64,000 nucleotides of DNA, from contig CM040422.1 in NCBI GenBank assembly GCA_022702705.1, forward strand, positions 42,953,188-43,017,187, in the 5' to 3' direction. This document shows, in pieces, positions 1 to 12,014 of the stretch. Position numbers and translations under genes: made by a program. How positions within the stretch are numbered: the stretch's first letter is position 1; the number at the start of each line of letters is the position of its first letter. The stretch comes from Papilionanthe hookeriana x Papilionanthe teres (taxonomy: Eukaryota > Streptophyta > Magnoliopsida > Asparagales > Orchidaceae). Below the pieces are notes generated by a model. It had not been told where the DNA came from. It made no database searches and saw only the letters and a program-made list of their open reading frames with translations.

Positions 1-1565
1 TTTTAATTTTCTTTTGAAAGTATGTTTTGATTTTGAAAAGTTTGATAGTTGATTTCACTCTTTAAATTTTCTTATAAAAGTCAAACAAGAAATTAAAATG
101 ATAATAACTGTAAACACGATATGAAAAACACTATTAACTAGAATATCTTTTTCTTTCATTTATAAAGTAGTAATAATTATGAAAGTATTGTTGAGGAAGT
201 ATTTAAATTTTTTGTGATGAATAGAAGCAAATGTATTCCTTACCCTTACTTGGTTCTATAAAGAACATTAGTTAATTTTAAATTTTATCATTTTGAATAT
301 GGTTAGGCAGGGAAGATACCAGCTCTCACTCTAGAGTTCCCTCAATTCCCTCCACCTGGGGCTAACTTCTCATAACAAAATTCAAAACTTCAAACAAAAT
401 TAGGTGCTTTTAGCCTGTCACACTAAAAATCCTGTAATTTTACTCCCCTTTAAAACATCTTCTAATATATTGCATTCAATTATATAAACTACAATTTTCA
501 CCCATATATTTGCATGTGATTCTTACTTACTTTTATGAGACAATACCGCATTGGATCTTACATAAACTTACCACAAATTTTACATCTTAACATGCCAAAT
601 TAAGAAGTAAATAAAGTTTATAGAATCAATCTTCACAACTTCTTCCAACTTTAAACACATATACATCCCACAACAATTCTTCATGAATTACTTACTTCTT
701 CATTTAAGAAAGAAAAAGATAAAGTAAACTACTCAGAATGCATTGAGAAAATACAAAAACTCCTTGATTTAAAATTAAAAACCATAAGAAAAACAACAAA
801 CACAACAAGTATTAATTAAAAACTAAATGTAAGAACAAAAGTAAACACTTATTTGAAAATCCTCTCCACAAGACTCAGGAAGTTCCTCTAAAAGTTTGAC
901 TCTTCACTAAACTACTCCTCAGAGCAAGTCTCCTGACTCCGATGACTCAGAAATAGATTTCAGACTTCAATATAAACTAAACTAAAGGAAAGAAAAGTAG
1001 TGGGTACCCTTTTCTCTTTTCTACTCTCTACTCCTACTCCTAATTAAAATTCTGTAAAAACTCTCTTTAAAATGCAATGGAAGAAAGAAAGAAAGAAAGA
1101 AAGAACCCTTCAAAATGCAAAGGAAGAGCCAAAAATATTTCCTAAGACTCTCTTTAAATATTAAACCAAAAGGTGCCTTTGTGTCTCTTCAATATGTGTC
1201 TGGATTCGATGTATCCACCAAAGAGTGCACCCCTTCATTCAAACTTGCCGCCCAAAGGAAGTTATGGAAGTTACCACCAAGAGTTGCATCCCATCCCCTT
1301 TGAAAATGGCGCCAAGTTCAAGTTAATCTCAATTTTTAACTGTGATGGCTAAGCGTCGGCCCAACAACGCTTAGCCGCCAGTGCCCAAATTTTCATTTTA
1401 TATTTTTTTGCTCCAAATTTGATCCAACTTTGCTCATTTCATTAAAATCTCTCATTTTGATCATATCTGCAAGAAAAACACAAAATAACTTCCATTAAAG
1501 TGCAATATCATCAAAAATAGGTATAAAAATGTGCATAAAAAATACTATATATTTTAGGTGTATCA
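1..1565 (-). repeat. Partial LTR of Athila-like element E
   Basis: This stretch aligns by eye along its length with the LTR at about 2000-3494 (same order of blocks, diverged). It ends at 1565 in TGTATCA, the reverse complement of a TGATACA LTR start, so the LTR is on the minus strand. The other end lies outside the window. It contains a (GAAA)n microsatellite at about 1083-1105 and a GC-rich inverted repeat at 1347-1376. There is no coding signal; the 62-codon ORF at 1115-1303 lies inside the repeat and is taken as chance. Whether E is a solo LTR or part of a full element cannot be told from here. Confidence 0.75.
1347..1376. repeat. GC-rich inverted repeat in LTR E
   Basis: GGCTAAGCG (1347-1355) and CGCTTAGCC (1368-1376) form a perfect 9-bp inverted repeat with a 12-nt loop in otherwise AT-rich sequence. 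The same motif sits at the same place in the other minus-strand Athila-like LTRs. Confidence 0.8.
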
Positions 1566-1789
1566 TGGTCAACTAAATTTGAGTAGGATTTGAAACGATT
1601 TTGAATATTTTGGCATATTTTGGGAATTTTGATTTGAAAATTGGAATTTCGAATGGAATTAGGGTTTAGGGGCATGCTCATGGGCTGTAGTCATGCCTAA
1701 CCACTTTGGGACCAAGCTTAACCAAATGGTCACCACTTTATGAACCTTCAGATGTTGATCATAGTCATCTTAATCAAAGACCAGAGGTT
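1566..1789. other. Unassigned 224-bp segment between two LTRs
   Basis: This segment lies between the end of LTR E (1565) and the start of LTR A (1790). It matches no other part of the window by eye and has no convincing ORF. It may be host DNA or part of a still older repeat. Confidence 0.5.
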
Positions 1790-3494
1790 TGGAACCCCGA
1801 ATATTTATGCCTATGATTTAGATAGTAAATTATACTTTAATTATTTATTAAATGGGATACTACGCAAATATATGTATCGTTTATCAAGTAATATAGAACT
1901 TTTTAATTAAGCCTCGAGATATCGAACCCACAGTGAAAAGTCTAAAAATTTATAGAAATAAGAAAAATAATTTTTTACTTTTTAAAAATAATTTGTAAAG
2001 TATGTTTTAAGATTTTAAGTTTTTCAAATTTATTTTTTGGTATTTTCTGAATAAAAAGTAAAGCGAACAACTAAAGTTAACACAACTTTAAAATAGTATG
2101 AAAGCAAATGAGAATAAAATAGATTTTTCCTCTTTCAATGAATCAGTAATAATTATGAAATTTTGTTGTGGAAGTATCTAAAATGTGTTGTGCCAAATAG
2201 AAGCAATTATATTCTTTACCCTTACTTGGTTCTATAAAGAACACTAGTTAATTTGATGATTTTAAATCTTGTAGATGGGTTAGGTAAGAAAGATACTAGC
2301 TCTCACTCTAGAATTCCCTAGATTCCCTCCACCTGGGGGCTAACATCTCATAACAAAATTTTTCACATCAAACCAAATTAGGGGGCTTTAGTCTATCACT
2401 CTAAAGTCCTCTAATTTTACTCCTCATTATAAGCATATCTTCCTATTTATTTGCACCCAATCATATAGACTACAATTCTCATCCATATAATTGCACGTGA
2501 TTCTTTCCAATTATTGATTGAGATAATACCACAATGGATCTTACATAATCTCTCAATGAATTTTAACATCTTAATTGGCCAAATCAAGAAGTAAATGAAG
2601 TGTAAGGTAGTGAATCATCACATCTTCTTCCAACATTTATATGCTATACTTCACACAACTACCTTCCATAATTTAATTACTTCATAATTTAAAAGGAAAA
2701 AGATAAACAAAATTACTCAGAATCCATGAAGAAAACACAATCACAACTTGATTTGAAAGTAGAAATCATAGTGAAAATACAATAAGTTTACTTAAAAACT
2801 AAATGTAAAACAAAGTTAAACACTTATCTGAAAATCCTCTCCACAAGACTCTTGAAGTTCCTTTGAAACTTTGCTTTCCCTTAACAAGACTCAATAGAGC
2901 TTGGCACCTAACTCTGTTGACTCCAAATCTCTATTCTACTGTTAATAAAAAGTAGATACATTTGATAATAAAAGAGGTGAAGTGGAAGGGTGTACTCTCT
3001 CTAACATAAACTTGACTCTTAACACTAATCACACCCTCCAAAAACAACCCTTTTTCTGATCTTCAAGTCTTCTTTTTAAAATTTTCCAAAAGGTGCCTTG
3101 GTTTCTCTTCAAAATATGCACAAATTCAATGTATCCACCAATAATGCATCCATTAATTCAAATTTTAAATGATTTTTGGCGCTGATAGGAAGTTAGTGAA
3201 GTTTAAACCAAAGGATGCTTCAAAAACCCCTTCAAATTCATGCCAAAATCAAATAAATTTGTCACTTCAACGCTGACGCCTATGCGCCAACCATCCAACG
3301 CTTAGGCGCCAGAGGCCAATTTTGCACATCTTTCAATTTTTGCTCCAAATTTGATTCTCTTTTGCTCCTTTCATCATAATCACTCATTTTAATCATACCT
3401 GCAAGAAAAACACAAAAATACCTTCCATTAAAGTGCAATATCATCAAAAATAAGTATAAAAATGTGCTTAAAAACACTATATATTTTAGATATA
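1790..3494 (-). repeat. 3' LTR of element A
   Basis: The sequence is homologous along its length to 58908-60435. The plus-strand start near 1790 (TGGAACCCC) corresponds to TGATCCCC at 58908. The other end is next to a purine-rich tract on the minus strand, which fixes it near 3494. The end has lost the canonical TGTATCA seen in LTR E. Divergence from the right LTR is obvious by eye, so this is an old insertion. No coding signal. Confidence 0.85.
3275..3310. repeat. GC-rich inverted repeat in LTR A (left)
   Basis: GACGCCTATGCG (3275-3286) and CGCTTAGGCGCC (3299-3310) pair at 10 of 12 positions. They lie about 200 bp inside the U3 end of the LTR. Confidence 0.75.
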
Positions 3495-3509
3495 AATCCC
3501 CCAAACTTA
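3495..3509 (-). other. Polypurine tract of element A
   Basis: On the minus strand this reads AAGTTTGGGGGATT just upstream of the 3' LTR, the expected place for the plus-strand primer. Element C has a matching AAGTTCGGGGGATTT before its 3' LTR. Confidence 0.75.
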
Positions 3510-5017
3510 AAATGTTACTTGTCCTCAAGTGGCACTTAATCACTTAGAAAATCTTAACATGTAAATTATGTAAATGAGTTTCTTTAGGAAGGTTTCAAAA
3601 TTTTGTTCTAGAAATGAAAATAGTCCAATTTAGAAAAACTTTTAGTAAATGAGACCAACTTAAAGTTTAGAAGGTTCTTAAGTAAAGGATAATGAAAAAT
3701 ATTAGTTCTTATCTAATATAAAAATACTCATAGATTTTTCAAAATATAGGATTCAAAGATTTCATCTTCCTCTCTTAAAATTTTTATTCTGAAATAATTT
3801 TACTTACTATATTATAACCTTAAGCTTTAAATTTTCTCAAAACTTATATTTTAAACTTTAGGTACGGAACCAATTTTTGATTAGGCCCTTAAATCCTCAA
3901 GCTTCTCCTTCCTTTTTACATACTATTTTTCTTTCTTTTTTTTTTTCTTTTTCTTTTTTCTTTTTTTATTTTTCTTTTTCTTTTCTTCTTTTTTTCTCCC
4001 TTTTTTTTTAAAAGGCAAGGATTATTATTTCTGGATAGGCCTTTAATGATTTTAAATTCCACCCTTTCATTTACAATAAATGTCTAATATATATACTTTA
4101 CATAAAAATCATAACAATAGTGTTGAAAATTATTTCTCAATAAAAGAAATTTAAGCTTTGAAAAATAAAAGTCAAATCTTCTATTTATCCAAAAATATAA
4201 CACTTCTTACTAAAGATAGTTTAACTATATTTAACATTTCTTTACTAAGAAAATTTTAACTTTAAATTTTTCATCATTACTACAAATTTTAACTAAATTC
4301 TCTTACTCATTTATATATTCAAAATTTTGCGTCCCTAATATAATTCATATACGTAATTATTTTCAATCAAAAATCAAATTTTATTTAAGTATTCTTGAGA
4401 ACAAATAAAATTTTAGTTTTTTAAAAATTTGTTTTTAAATCCCCCCCCACCCACCCACAAACTTTAACTTTTTAGTAGGATAAAACATTTAAGCATAAGA
4501 AATGATACATGGGTAAGAATTAAAAACTAGAATAACATGCTTGCAGGAATCTTAATATTCTAAATATGCAAGTATAACAGTTTAAAAATAAGGAGTAAAA
4601 AGAAATCAAATTTAGTTTTTTAGTTTTTCATAAAATAGAAATTTCAAATTTTCAAAGGACTTCTACAATAGTGAAGGTTTCCAAAGCAAATACACACCAC
4701 AAATCATAACATACTAGAAAATAAATGGTAGCAAACTTTGAAAAGTTTAAACATGCTATATAAATAGTGGTTTCTAATAGTGTTCTAAAATTTTCCAATA
4801 TTTATAGAAATTAAATTAGACACTACTAAAAAATTAAACACTAGAAACACATAAAAACATTTACTACCACAAATATATCACATATTACATCATAAAACAT
4901 CAATCTAACACATAAACATCTGAATGTGCATAATAGAAATAGTCCAATTATAATCTACACAACATCACACATAAGAAAAAAATCACATAACAACATCAGA
5001 AACTCAACACAACAATC
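3510..5017 (-). other. Non-coding 3' internal region of element A
   Basis: No convincing gene is seen in this 1.5 kb. It is the untranslated part between the putative plant transposon protein ORF and the 3' LTR. It includes a long pyrimidine run on the plus strand at about 3925-4010 (purines on the minus strand) and a C/A tract at about 4440-4458. Element C has a homologous A/G-rich tract at about 43835-43985. Confidence 0.7.
3925..4010 (-). repeat. Long homopurine/homopyrimidine tract
   Basis: The plus strand is almost all T with scattered C, so the minus strand is A/G only. It has the same position and polarity relative to the element as the A/G tract at 43835-43985 in element C. It is low-complexity sequence carried inside Athila-like 3' regions. 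Confidence 0.8.
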
Positions 5018-6136
5018 CTAATCATCATCCTCATCATCATCAACTTCAGTCTAGTCTCTGGATGGCACATGAGGTGGCATCTCAACACTGTGATCTACTA
5101 TAATCACTCTATCTATGTATTGCTGATAATTCTCTTCATATTCATCATGTTTTACAATATACCTTCCAATATTTTCAGTCTTATCCATATCTCTAACATG
5201 CTCTCTGGTAAGACTCACCTTCTTTAAAATATTATGTAATAATCTAGTTTATGAATCTCTGGAAGATGATGCATGTGCAGTAGAAGCATGAGAAGTAGAA
5301 GCAACAGAAGCAGAAGCACAGGAAGCTCTAATAGATCCTCCTTTCTAGCCAAATACTGAATGTACAGTGTAAGTGTTCACATTTACACTGGTAATAGGTC
5401 TAAGTGGCTGAAGAACCTCTTCCCATGTATCAGCCTTAACACCAAACTGCTCACAAAGTGAATAAATCAGAGATGGAAATCCAATACCTGCAAAAGTAGC
5501 AGCTCTGGCACAGTTCAGAATATAATAAAAAATAATAGCCCCAATATCCAAAGGCTTTCCCTGCTGAATACAATGGTTCAGAATAGCTCTCTCCCTTGTA
5601 ACTTCACTGACATGACTTGAAGTTATAAAATTAGATGAGATGAAATAATGTTAAGCCTTTGAAGTGGCATTCAACTTAGAGGCCTAAAAATTCACTCTTT
5701 TATCGTTTATAATCTTCCATAAAAATCTTCCATCAGTAAGAAAAGCCATAATCTCATCTAACTATCCCTCATAAGGATGAAAATTCGAATAAAAACAAAA
5801 CATCGCAGGAGGTAATCGGTAAAAAATATTAGTTACAAATGAAAAATCCACATGTTGCCCCCTAACCATCACCAAATTGTCTTCTGCTGCAGGCAAGTTA
5901 GCATAGAACTCTCTCACCACAAAAACAACTGCAATGTACTCGAGAAGCAACAGTATCTTTCCCAATTCCTTCTTGTAATCATCTCCTCAATATCTCCTCC
6001 TGGCTTACTAAAAACTCACTCTGGAATCAATTTTCATAATGCAAGTGCATCGACTAACGATTCTTCACTTTACAACTGACAAATTTGTCGGAATAAAATT
6101 TTTTTTTTCTTTCGAACACTTTGAATTTGGAGCCAT
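5018..6136 (-). pseudogene. Athila 3' ORF, 'putative plant transposon protein' domain, degraded
   Basis: The ORF would start with MAPNSKCSK at 6136 and end with an acidic VDDDEDDD tail at 5018. It is broken by several in-frame stops. Recognisable blocks are VVREFYANLPA then VRGQHVDFSF then YRLPP (about 5780-5940), and ILNCARA then GFPSLIYSLCEQFGV (about 5420-5530). These match the domain often annotated as 'putative plant transposon protein', found in the 3' ORF of Athila-type elements. Its function is unknown; Athila 3' ORFs have been compared with retroviral env, but I see no signal peptide or membrane segment here. Two fragments of 67 and 68 codons (5762-5965 and 5345-5551) remain open. 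The family assignment is by recognition of motifs and is fairly secure. Confidence 0.7.
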
Positions 6137-6507
6137 CTTTAAAAATTCATAAAACATTCACCATAAATTCCAAATCTAAACTAAACTTGATAACTCAACA
6201 TCCAAAGACAACTCCACTAAATCCAAGCAATTTCTCATGCTTTTCTCAAATTTTCACCATGAATAGTGATTTTTAGATTTTCCATAAATGTACTCAAAAT
6301 ACATGGTGAAAATAAAAAATTTTTACTTAGGAGTAGTGATCATACCTTAAGGAACTCAAATCCAACAAATTTCAGCGAAATCGGCTCAAAAATGATCCAA
6401 ATATGATGTCTTAGGCTTCTATTTTGTGAAACCGAGAGGTTAGAGGTGATGGGGATGTTAAAAAATGGTAAATTTTGACTTTTTAACTGTCGAAAATTGA
6501 TTTTCGC

Positions 6508-6592
6508 GAACCGGCACCTATGCGCTAGCATATGGCGCTTAGCCGTGAAATCTGACGCTTATGCGTCGTCGGTTTGGCGCTTAGGCGCCAGT
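6508..6592. repeat. GC-rich inverted-repeat cluster in element A internal region
   Basis: GGCACCTATGCGC (from 6512), GCGCTTAGCC (6535-6544) and GCGCTTAGGCGCC (6578-6590) are copies of the motif found in Athila-like LTRs, here in internal sequence. The first and last can pair as a hairpin. Confidence 0.7.
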
Positions 6593-6975
6593 GCCAAATT
6601 TTGACAATTAAGTTAATTCCATAAAAAATCCAACTTAATCACCTTTAATCAGTTCAATTAAGTATTTCTCCCCATAAACTCTTCTAATACTCCAAAAGTA
6701 CACATTAATTTCCAATTATTCCACACAAATTTCACACAAACACAAACTTATATTTCATTAAATTTTAAAACACACTTAATACAAACTACAAATTTCTATC
6801 CAAATACTTTGGATGAAATTCTCAAGATACATAAGTTCAAACACAAGTAATTAAACACTAACATACACCATTAAGATGTATCAAACATATGTAAAGTGCA
6901 ACAAATACAAAAATTAATTAAAATCACACTCAAAACACTAAACACATATAATCAAACAACAAGACCACACATAAT
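6593..6975. other. AT-rich spacer, no gene seen
   Basis: This is A/T-rich, C-biased non-coding sequence of the element A internal region between two broken ORFs. I see no gene and no tandem repeat. Confidence 0.6.
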
Positions 6976-7377
6976 TTAATTCCATTCTTTGTTAGCTGGA
7001 ATATATCCAGAACCACCATTAGTTCCATTTGAACCATTTGAAATGTAAATTTGATAAAACGGGCGATGATTAAAAGCTCTTACATCTTCTTCATCTATCC
7101 ATTTATTCCTTTGATACATTACTCTATTCGCTTCTTCCACATGACTTGTATGACTAAATTGCATTTTAAGTTGTCATCTAATGTGCGCTAAATGAGCATT
7201 AATTTATTTTACCTTTGCATCGATAGACTCCACATTGGCCTAGATCTTTGTAATCCTTTATGTTATTCCTTGGATACTCACAGGAAGAAATCCATTATAT
7301 AACTCTTGTGCATTATCATAAAGAAACTTCTTCTTGGCTTACTCTTTCTTCTTAACTTCGCTCTACCAAGAAGACAT
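6976..7377 (-). pseudogene. Small broken ORF of unknown function in element A
   Basis: An ATG at 7377 opens a reading frame that stays recognisable to a stop at 6976, about 133 codons. It is interrupted by several stop codons in the first two thirds, and only the last 62 codons (6976-7164) are open. The N-terminal part is lysine-rich; the end is Asn/Gly-rich (SNGSNGTNGGSG). I do not recognise a family. It lies on the same strand as pol and upstream of the putative plant transposon protein ORF in element order, so it may be a short accessory frame or part of the post-pol region. Confidence 0.35.
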
Positions 7378-7582
7378 TTTTGCACTCAAAATACTCTTTC
7401 AGAAGACTCATAAATGAAAATAAGAACTGAGGCAAGTATTTCATAAATTTAGGGCATTTTTATAGACTTGGGAAGGTACAAAACTGACCCCAGATGTGTT
7501 AAAACTCATTAATAACTCCAAAAACTACTCACCCATAATTTTGGCTTCTATAACCTCATTTTTCACGTTTTTTATAACTGTG

Positions 7583-7587
7583 GCGCC
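7583..7587. repeat. Left target-site duplication of element C (GCGCC)
   Basis: GCGCC precedes the TGATGC LTR start and ACACC (46258-46262) follows the GCATCA end. The two copies differ by two G-to-A changes, as expected for an old duplication at CpG sites. The insertion split a GGCGCCTATGC motif. Confidence 0.65.
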
Positions 7588-9453
7588 TGATGCACCAAAA
7601 ATATATATGATTTTTTATATATGATTTTACTCATTTTTGGTGATATTAAACTTTAAAAGGAAGTTATTTTATATATTTGTTTAGTTTTAGGTATAAGAAA
7701 TGGTGATTGGATCAAAAGGAAGCAAAAATGGTGCAATATGGAGTAAAAATGAGCAAGAAAGCAAATTTTGGCCTGACACATTTCGATAAGCCTTTCAGAA
7801 AAATTTATTTTTATGCTTATTTTGTAGGGCTATCTGTTAGGAATGCAACGCAACTAAAACAGGGCGAATCGGAGCTGAAACGGAGCCAAACGGAGCAAAA
7901 TGGTGGAGTCGCGCAGGATGGGCGCCGGGGGTGCCCAAACCGGTGCCAGAAACCCAAGACCACAAAAAGTAGGGCGTCGGTAGTGCCCTATTCAGCCCCG
8001 ATGGCGCCCAAGATAGTTTGAATGCAAAATTGAGTGGTTATTGACCATATACATCGAATCTACACACTTTTTGAAAGGTTTTTTCATGCACCTCTTGGGA
8101 AATTCGTCCCTACACTATTTTAAACCGAATTTGAAGCCAAAAAATAGGGGAGATGTTAGGGAAAACATGGACAATGATTAGAGATCTTAGAATGGTAGTA
8201 GAAATGTAGATTTCTATCTTTTTGGAGAGATTGATGAGGGGATTTTGAGAGAATCTGTAAGGGAATGTTCTAGCATTGCATAGATCCGCAGGAGACTTTA
8301 TGGGAGAGATTTTCATCTTTATTTCAAGGGGAGAAAGCTAAGTATTGTGTTCTTTATTATCTTATGATTTTGTAAACACTTAGATTTGCTTTGAAATGAA
8401 GTTTTCTGTTGTGTTTTCTTCGTGTTTTGTGATGTCTTTCTCTTACTCTTTCTTCTTGTTTGGAAATAGTGGCATAAAAAAATTATGTTATTATTTTCAT
8501 CCTTCTTTTCTTTTGCAATAAGTAGGATTCATGTTTAGGATATTAGGATGATTTCTAAAAGATTTTTAATTATAAATGTGATGATTTTTACTTGCACTTC
8601 TTTTACATTACAAAAAGGGCCCGTTGTATTGTTAAAATTCGTTGTAACTGCATTGTCCCAAAAGGGTGGTGTAATTCTCAACAAAGTGGAACCACACTCA
8701 ATGTATGTGAATGAATTGCGTAGCTCATGGGGATTGAGTACAAATAAATAGGGAAATATGGTTTCATGTGCGTCAAATTAGAGGTTTTAGGGTGACAGGC
8801 TGAGATCCTCAATTTGGTCCTAAGATTGGTAACTAAAGTCGAAGGTTAGCCTTCAAGTGAAGGGGAGTAGGAGCTTCGTAGTGACAGCCGGTATCATCCC
8901 AGCCTAGCCTTAGATTTAGGGACTAGCCTAGCCTTAGATTTAGGGACTAAGCCTAGGATTTATCAATGTTCTTTATAGCATTCTGAAGAGGGGGTACTCG
9001 GAAGAGGGTAAAGAATAGGATTGCTCCTATTTGGCACATACGATATTTAATGCATCTCATTCATATACATTATCCAGTTCATTATATGAGAATAGTAGTC
9101 TTTATTATCTCAAAATTCACCAAACCAATTTCCCCAAAAAGGGTTATCATTAGAAGTAATATTTTAATTTAGGAGTAGTTATTATTCTTACATATAATCA
9201 TCTGCATTTAGGAGTAGTTGTTAGAAAAACCACTTATATCACCCTTCCAAACAAAGTCTGTTAGTAGTAGACTAGAATTTGACTAAGAACCTCTTACCTC
9301 GCTTCCCTGTGGGATCGATAAACGGCACTCCATTAGAGCCCTATATTACTTGATACGATATGTATACTTGCGTTTGAAATTGTGACTTTACAAAATCATT
9401 ATAAATATATAAATCTGAGGTCATAAATTCTTACATATAAAAAATTCGCATCA
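7588..9453 (+). repeat. 5' LTR of element C
   Basis: This 1,866-bp LTR begins TGATGCACC and ends GCATCA, giving short terminal inverted repeats. It aligns with 44374-46257. A GC-rich block at about 7905-8015 (GGCGCC, GGTGCC and GGCGCCC copies) occupies the same U3 position as the GC-rich inverted repeats in LTRs A and E. It carries a 24-bp tandem duplication at about 8903-8952 (GCCTAGCCTTAGATT unit) that LTR 2 lacks. The 67-codon ORF at 8548-8751 also occurs at 45376-45579, but this is explained by LTR homology. Confidence 0.92.
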
Positions 9454-9459
9454 AGTTTT

Positions 9460-9477
9460 TGGCGCCGTTGCCGGGGA
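9460..9477 (+). other. Primer binding site, tRNA-Asp type (element C)
   Basis: TGGCGCCGTTGCCGGGGA begins 7 bases after the LTR. It is complementary to the 3' end of plant tRNA-Asp, the usual primer of Athila-type elements (from knowledge of the family). Confidence 0.88.
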
Positions 9478-9708
9478 AGCTTTGGTAAGAATTTTAGGAG
9501 AATTTTAGTTGAAGTAATTAGACTTAGAATTGGAAAACTTTAGTGTCGTAAAATTATGTTTGTGTGAAAAGTGTTTTTTTTTATGGAAAAGTCTTGTGAA
9601 AAAAAAAATTGTGTGTGAAAAATAAGGTGTTTGTGAAAATATTTTATTGTTGAATATATTTTTCGTTATATTTATTTTATTATTAATGTATCGTTTGTTG
9701 TGTTACGT

Positions 9709-12014
9709 ATGCAAAACAAAGGATCAGTAAGACTTGTGTCTTATGATCCCGAGTTAGAAAAATGGAAAAAAATAAAAAAATAGAATGGACTTGAAAAACT
9801 AGAAATGGAAATGGAATACATTCAAAATACTAACTTGAAAAATCATCATAAATCATTGAGGGATTATGTAAATCCTATAATAGATAAAATTTACTCAAGT
9901 ATACAAAACCCTGTTGTAAAAGCTGACTCGTTTGAACTTAATCCATTGATTATCCAATTTGTGCAGAACAACTAGTTTGGGGGAACTCCTTCGGAGGATC
10001 CCTATTTACACTTATCTAGTTTTCTAGAACTTTTTGCTACATTTTGTTATAATGGCATGTCAGACAATGCTGTTAGGCGAAGGCTTTTTTCCTTTCTCAC
10101 TAAGGGATAAGGCTAAAATGTGGTTATACTCATTAGTACCTAGTTATATTAAAAATTAAGAGGAGTTAACTCAAAAATTCCTAGCTAAGTATTTTCCACC
10201 TTCAAGGACTACTCAACTTAGAAACGATATTATCTCATTTTGTCAGTATGAAAGGGAATCAATATACGAAGCATAAGAAAGATTTAAGGAACTCCAAAGA
10301 AAGTGTCCACATCATGCTCTACCAGATTGGTTATCATTCAAACTTTTTATAATGGGTTAGTAGGATCCCTTAGGTCCATTATTGATGATGCTGCTGCTGG
10401 TTCATTAATGTCAAAAACATTTGATGAAGCATATGCATTAATTGAAGAAATTGCTACAAATGAACTTCAATGGCCTTCTGCAATGGTAAATCATAAAAAT
10501 GTAGCTAGTGTTCATGATACAGATGTGATTGCAATTATTGCATCTCAGGTTGCTGCAATATCAAGGAAGTAGGACCAATTTGGAATGAACCAACCTCAAT
10601 TTACTCCTGTAAGTGAGGAAAGTTCATTAGGGCGTATGATTAATTCCAACTTATTATATGAGATTTTAAATACCATAAACAACCCATTTTATAACTTTTA
10701 CAACCCATGTTGGAAGAACCATCCTAATTTTAACTGGAATCATACTACTGAGGGTGGAAACCAACAATAGGAAAATAATCATGCAAATTCTAATGGAAGT
10801 TGGAATAGGCAGGATAACACAAGATATAGGCCTTCACATCCACTGGACTCTAATATTGATCAACAAATTGAGGATAAGAAGATTTCTATAGACAAAGTGT
10901 TATTGCAAATGGGAAACCAATTGCAAAGTCAAAATGCTGTGATTAGAAGCATAGAGAATCAACTGGGAGAATTTGCTAATTCATTAAGCAAAAGACCCAA
11001 AGGAACACTTCCTAGCAACACTGAGATCAAACCTAAAGAGAAAAATAATGAACAATTATTCCTTGTTACTGGAAAAATTATGATAGATGTGCAAAAAGGA
11101 GAGTTAATTATGAATATTAATTACCAGGAAGTCACTTTTGATGTGTTGAAGACTATGAAATTTCTAGCTGAGAGAAAAGGTGATGAATGTTTTTCGATGG
11201 ATGAAATTGATTATCTAAGTACGGACCATTTCCAAGAATGTTTTGAGAGTAAGATAATAGATGAGGTCGGAATGGATTTTCATGATGAGTTGAAGATGTT
11301 ATCTAAAGAAGACTGTATGTATGTTCAAGAGAGGTGTGAAAAGATGGAAGCTGCCAAAAATAGTGAACTTGTAATTCCATTTGTTGAAAAATCTCATGAA
11401 CTTAAGACGGATGTACCCCATACAATTTTAAAGCCAGTTATTTAAGGAATTCATCTACACCACCAGTCTTTATATATTTATATTCAACTCAATTACAAGA
11501 AAAACCTGAATTGAATGATGAACAAGATAAAGTTATTGAACTAGGACTTGGAAGAGAATTTGAGGATAACTTTTAAAAGAACTTTGAGTTGAGAAAAGAG
11601 GATAAAGATATTGGAAGACCATTGGAAGAAATTCCTAAGGAATTAGATAAACATATTTCCTCAACTAAGATAGATCCTCCATCATTTAATAATTATAAAG
11701 GGGAAGAATTGGAAGATAACTTGAAACGGAAGAGTGACATAGAAGAATTTGATCCTGAATCTGAATTATCTAGAGAGAACCCGATCCAAAATTTGAGAGA
11801 TTTTGAATTATCTTATAGAGATACATTTCTTATAAATTTCAAGGATGATATTAATATGCAAATTCAGAAAATCAATAGAAGAATATTGAATCTAGAAAGA
11901 AATATGAGGAACAATGATATAAATTCATCTGAAAAAGAAGATCTGAATGAAAAATTACAATTTGAGGATTTTGTAGGAATTCTTGGATCTGAAAAAAATT
12001 GGGCAATTGATTGA
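9709..12014 (+). pseudogene. Degraded gag-derived coding region of element C, pol deleted
   Basis: Translation from ATG 9709 (MQNKGSVRL) shows an Athila-type gag. Blocks present include EDPYLHLSSFLELFATF (about 9990), IIQTFYNGLVGSLRS (about 10330) and DEAYALIEEI (about 10430), all shared with element A gag. In-frame stops and shifts break it; open pieces are 10303-10572, 10585-10770, 10897-11445 and 11589-12014. Just after SNTEIKPKEKNNEQ (about 11055) the frame jumps to MIDVQKGEL, which in element A lies downstream of the protease, so the protease core is deleted. The rest (to 12014) is a Glu/Lys-rich, probably coiled-coil region that replaces RT, RNase H and integrase. I do not recognise that tail as any known domain. 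Confidence 0.7.

Noticed and set aside
1083..1105. (GAAA)n microsatellite
   Set aside because: Short simple repeat within LTR E, not of further interest.
8548..8751. 67-codon ORF in both element C LTRs (also 45376-45579)
   Set aside because: Explained by LTR homology; no domain and ordinary composition.
9460..9477. tRNA-Asp gene fragment
   Set aside because: It is only the 18-base complement of the tRNA 3' end at an LTR border, which makes it a primer binding site. No cloverleaf is present.
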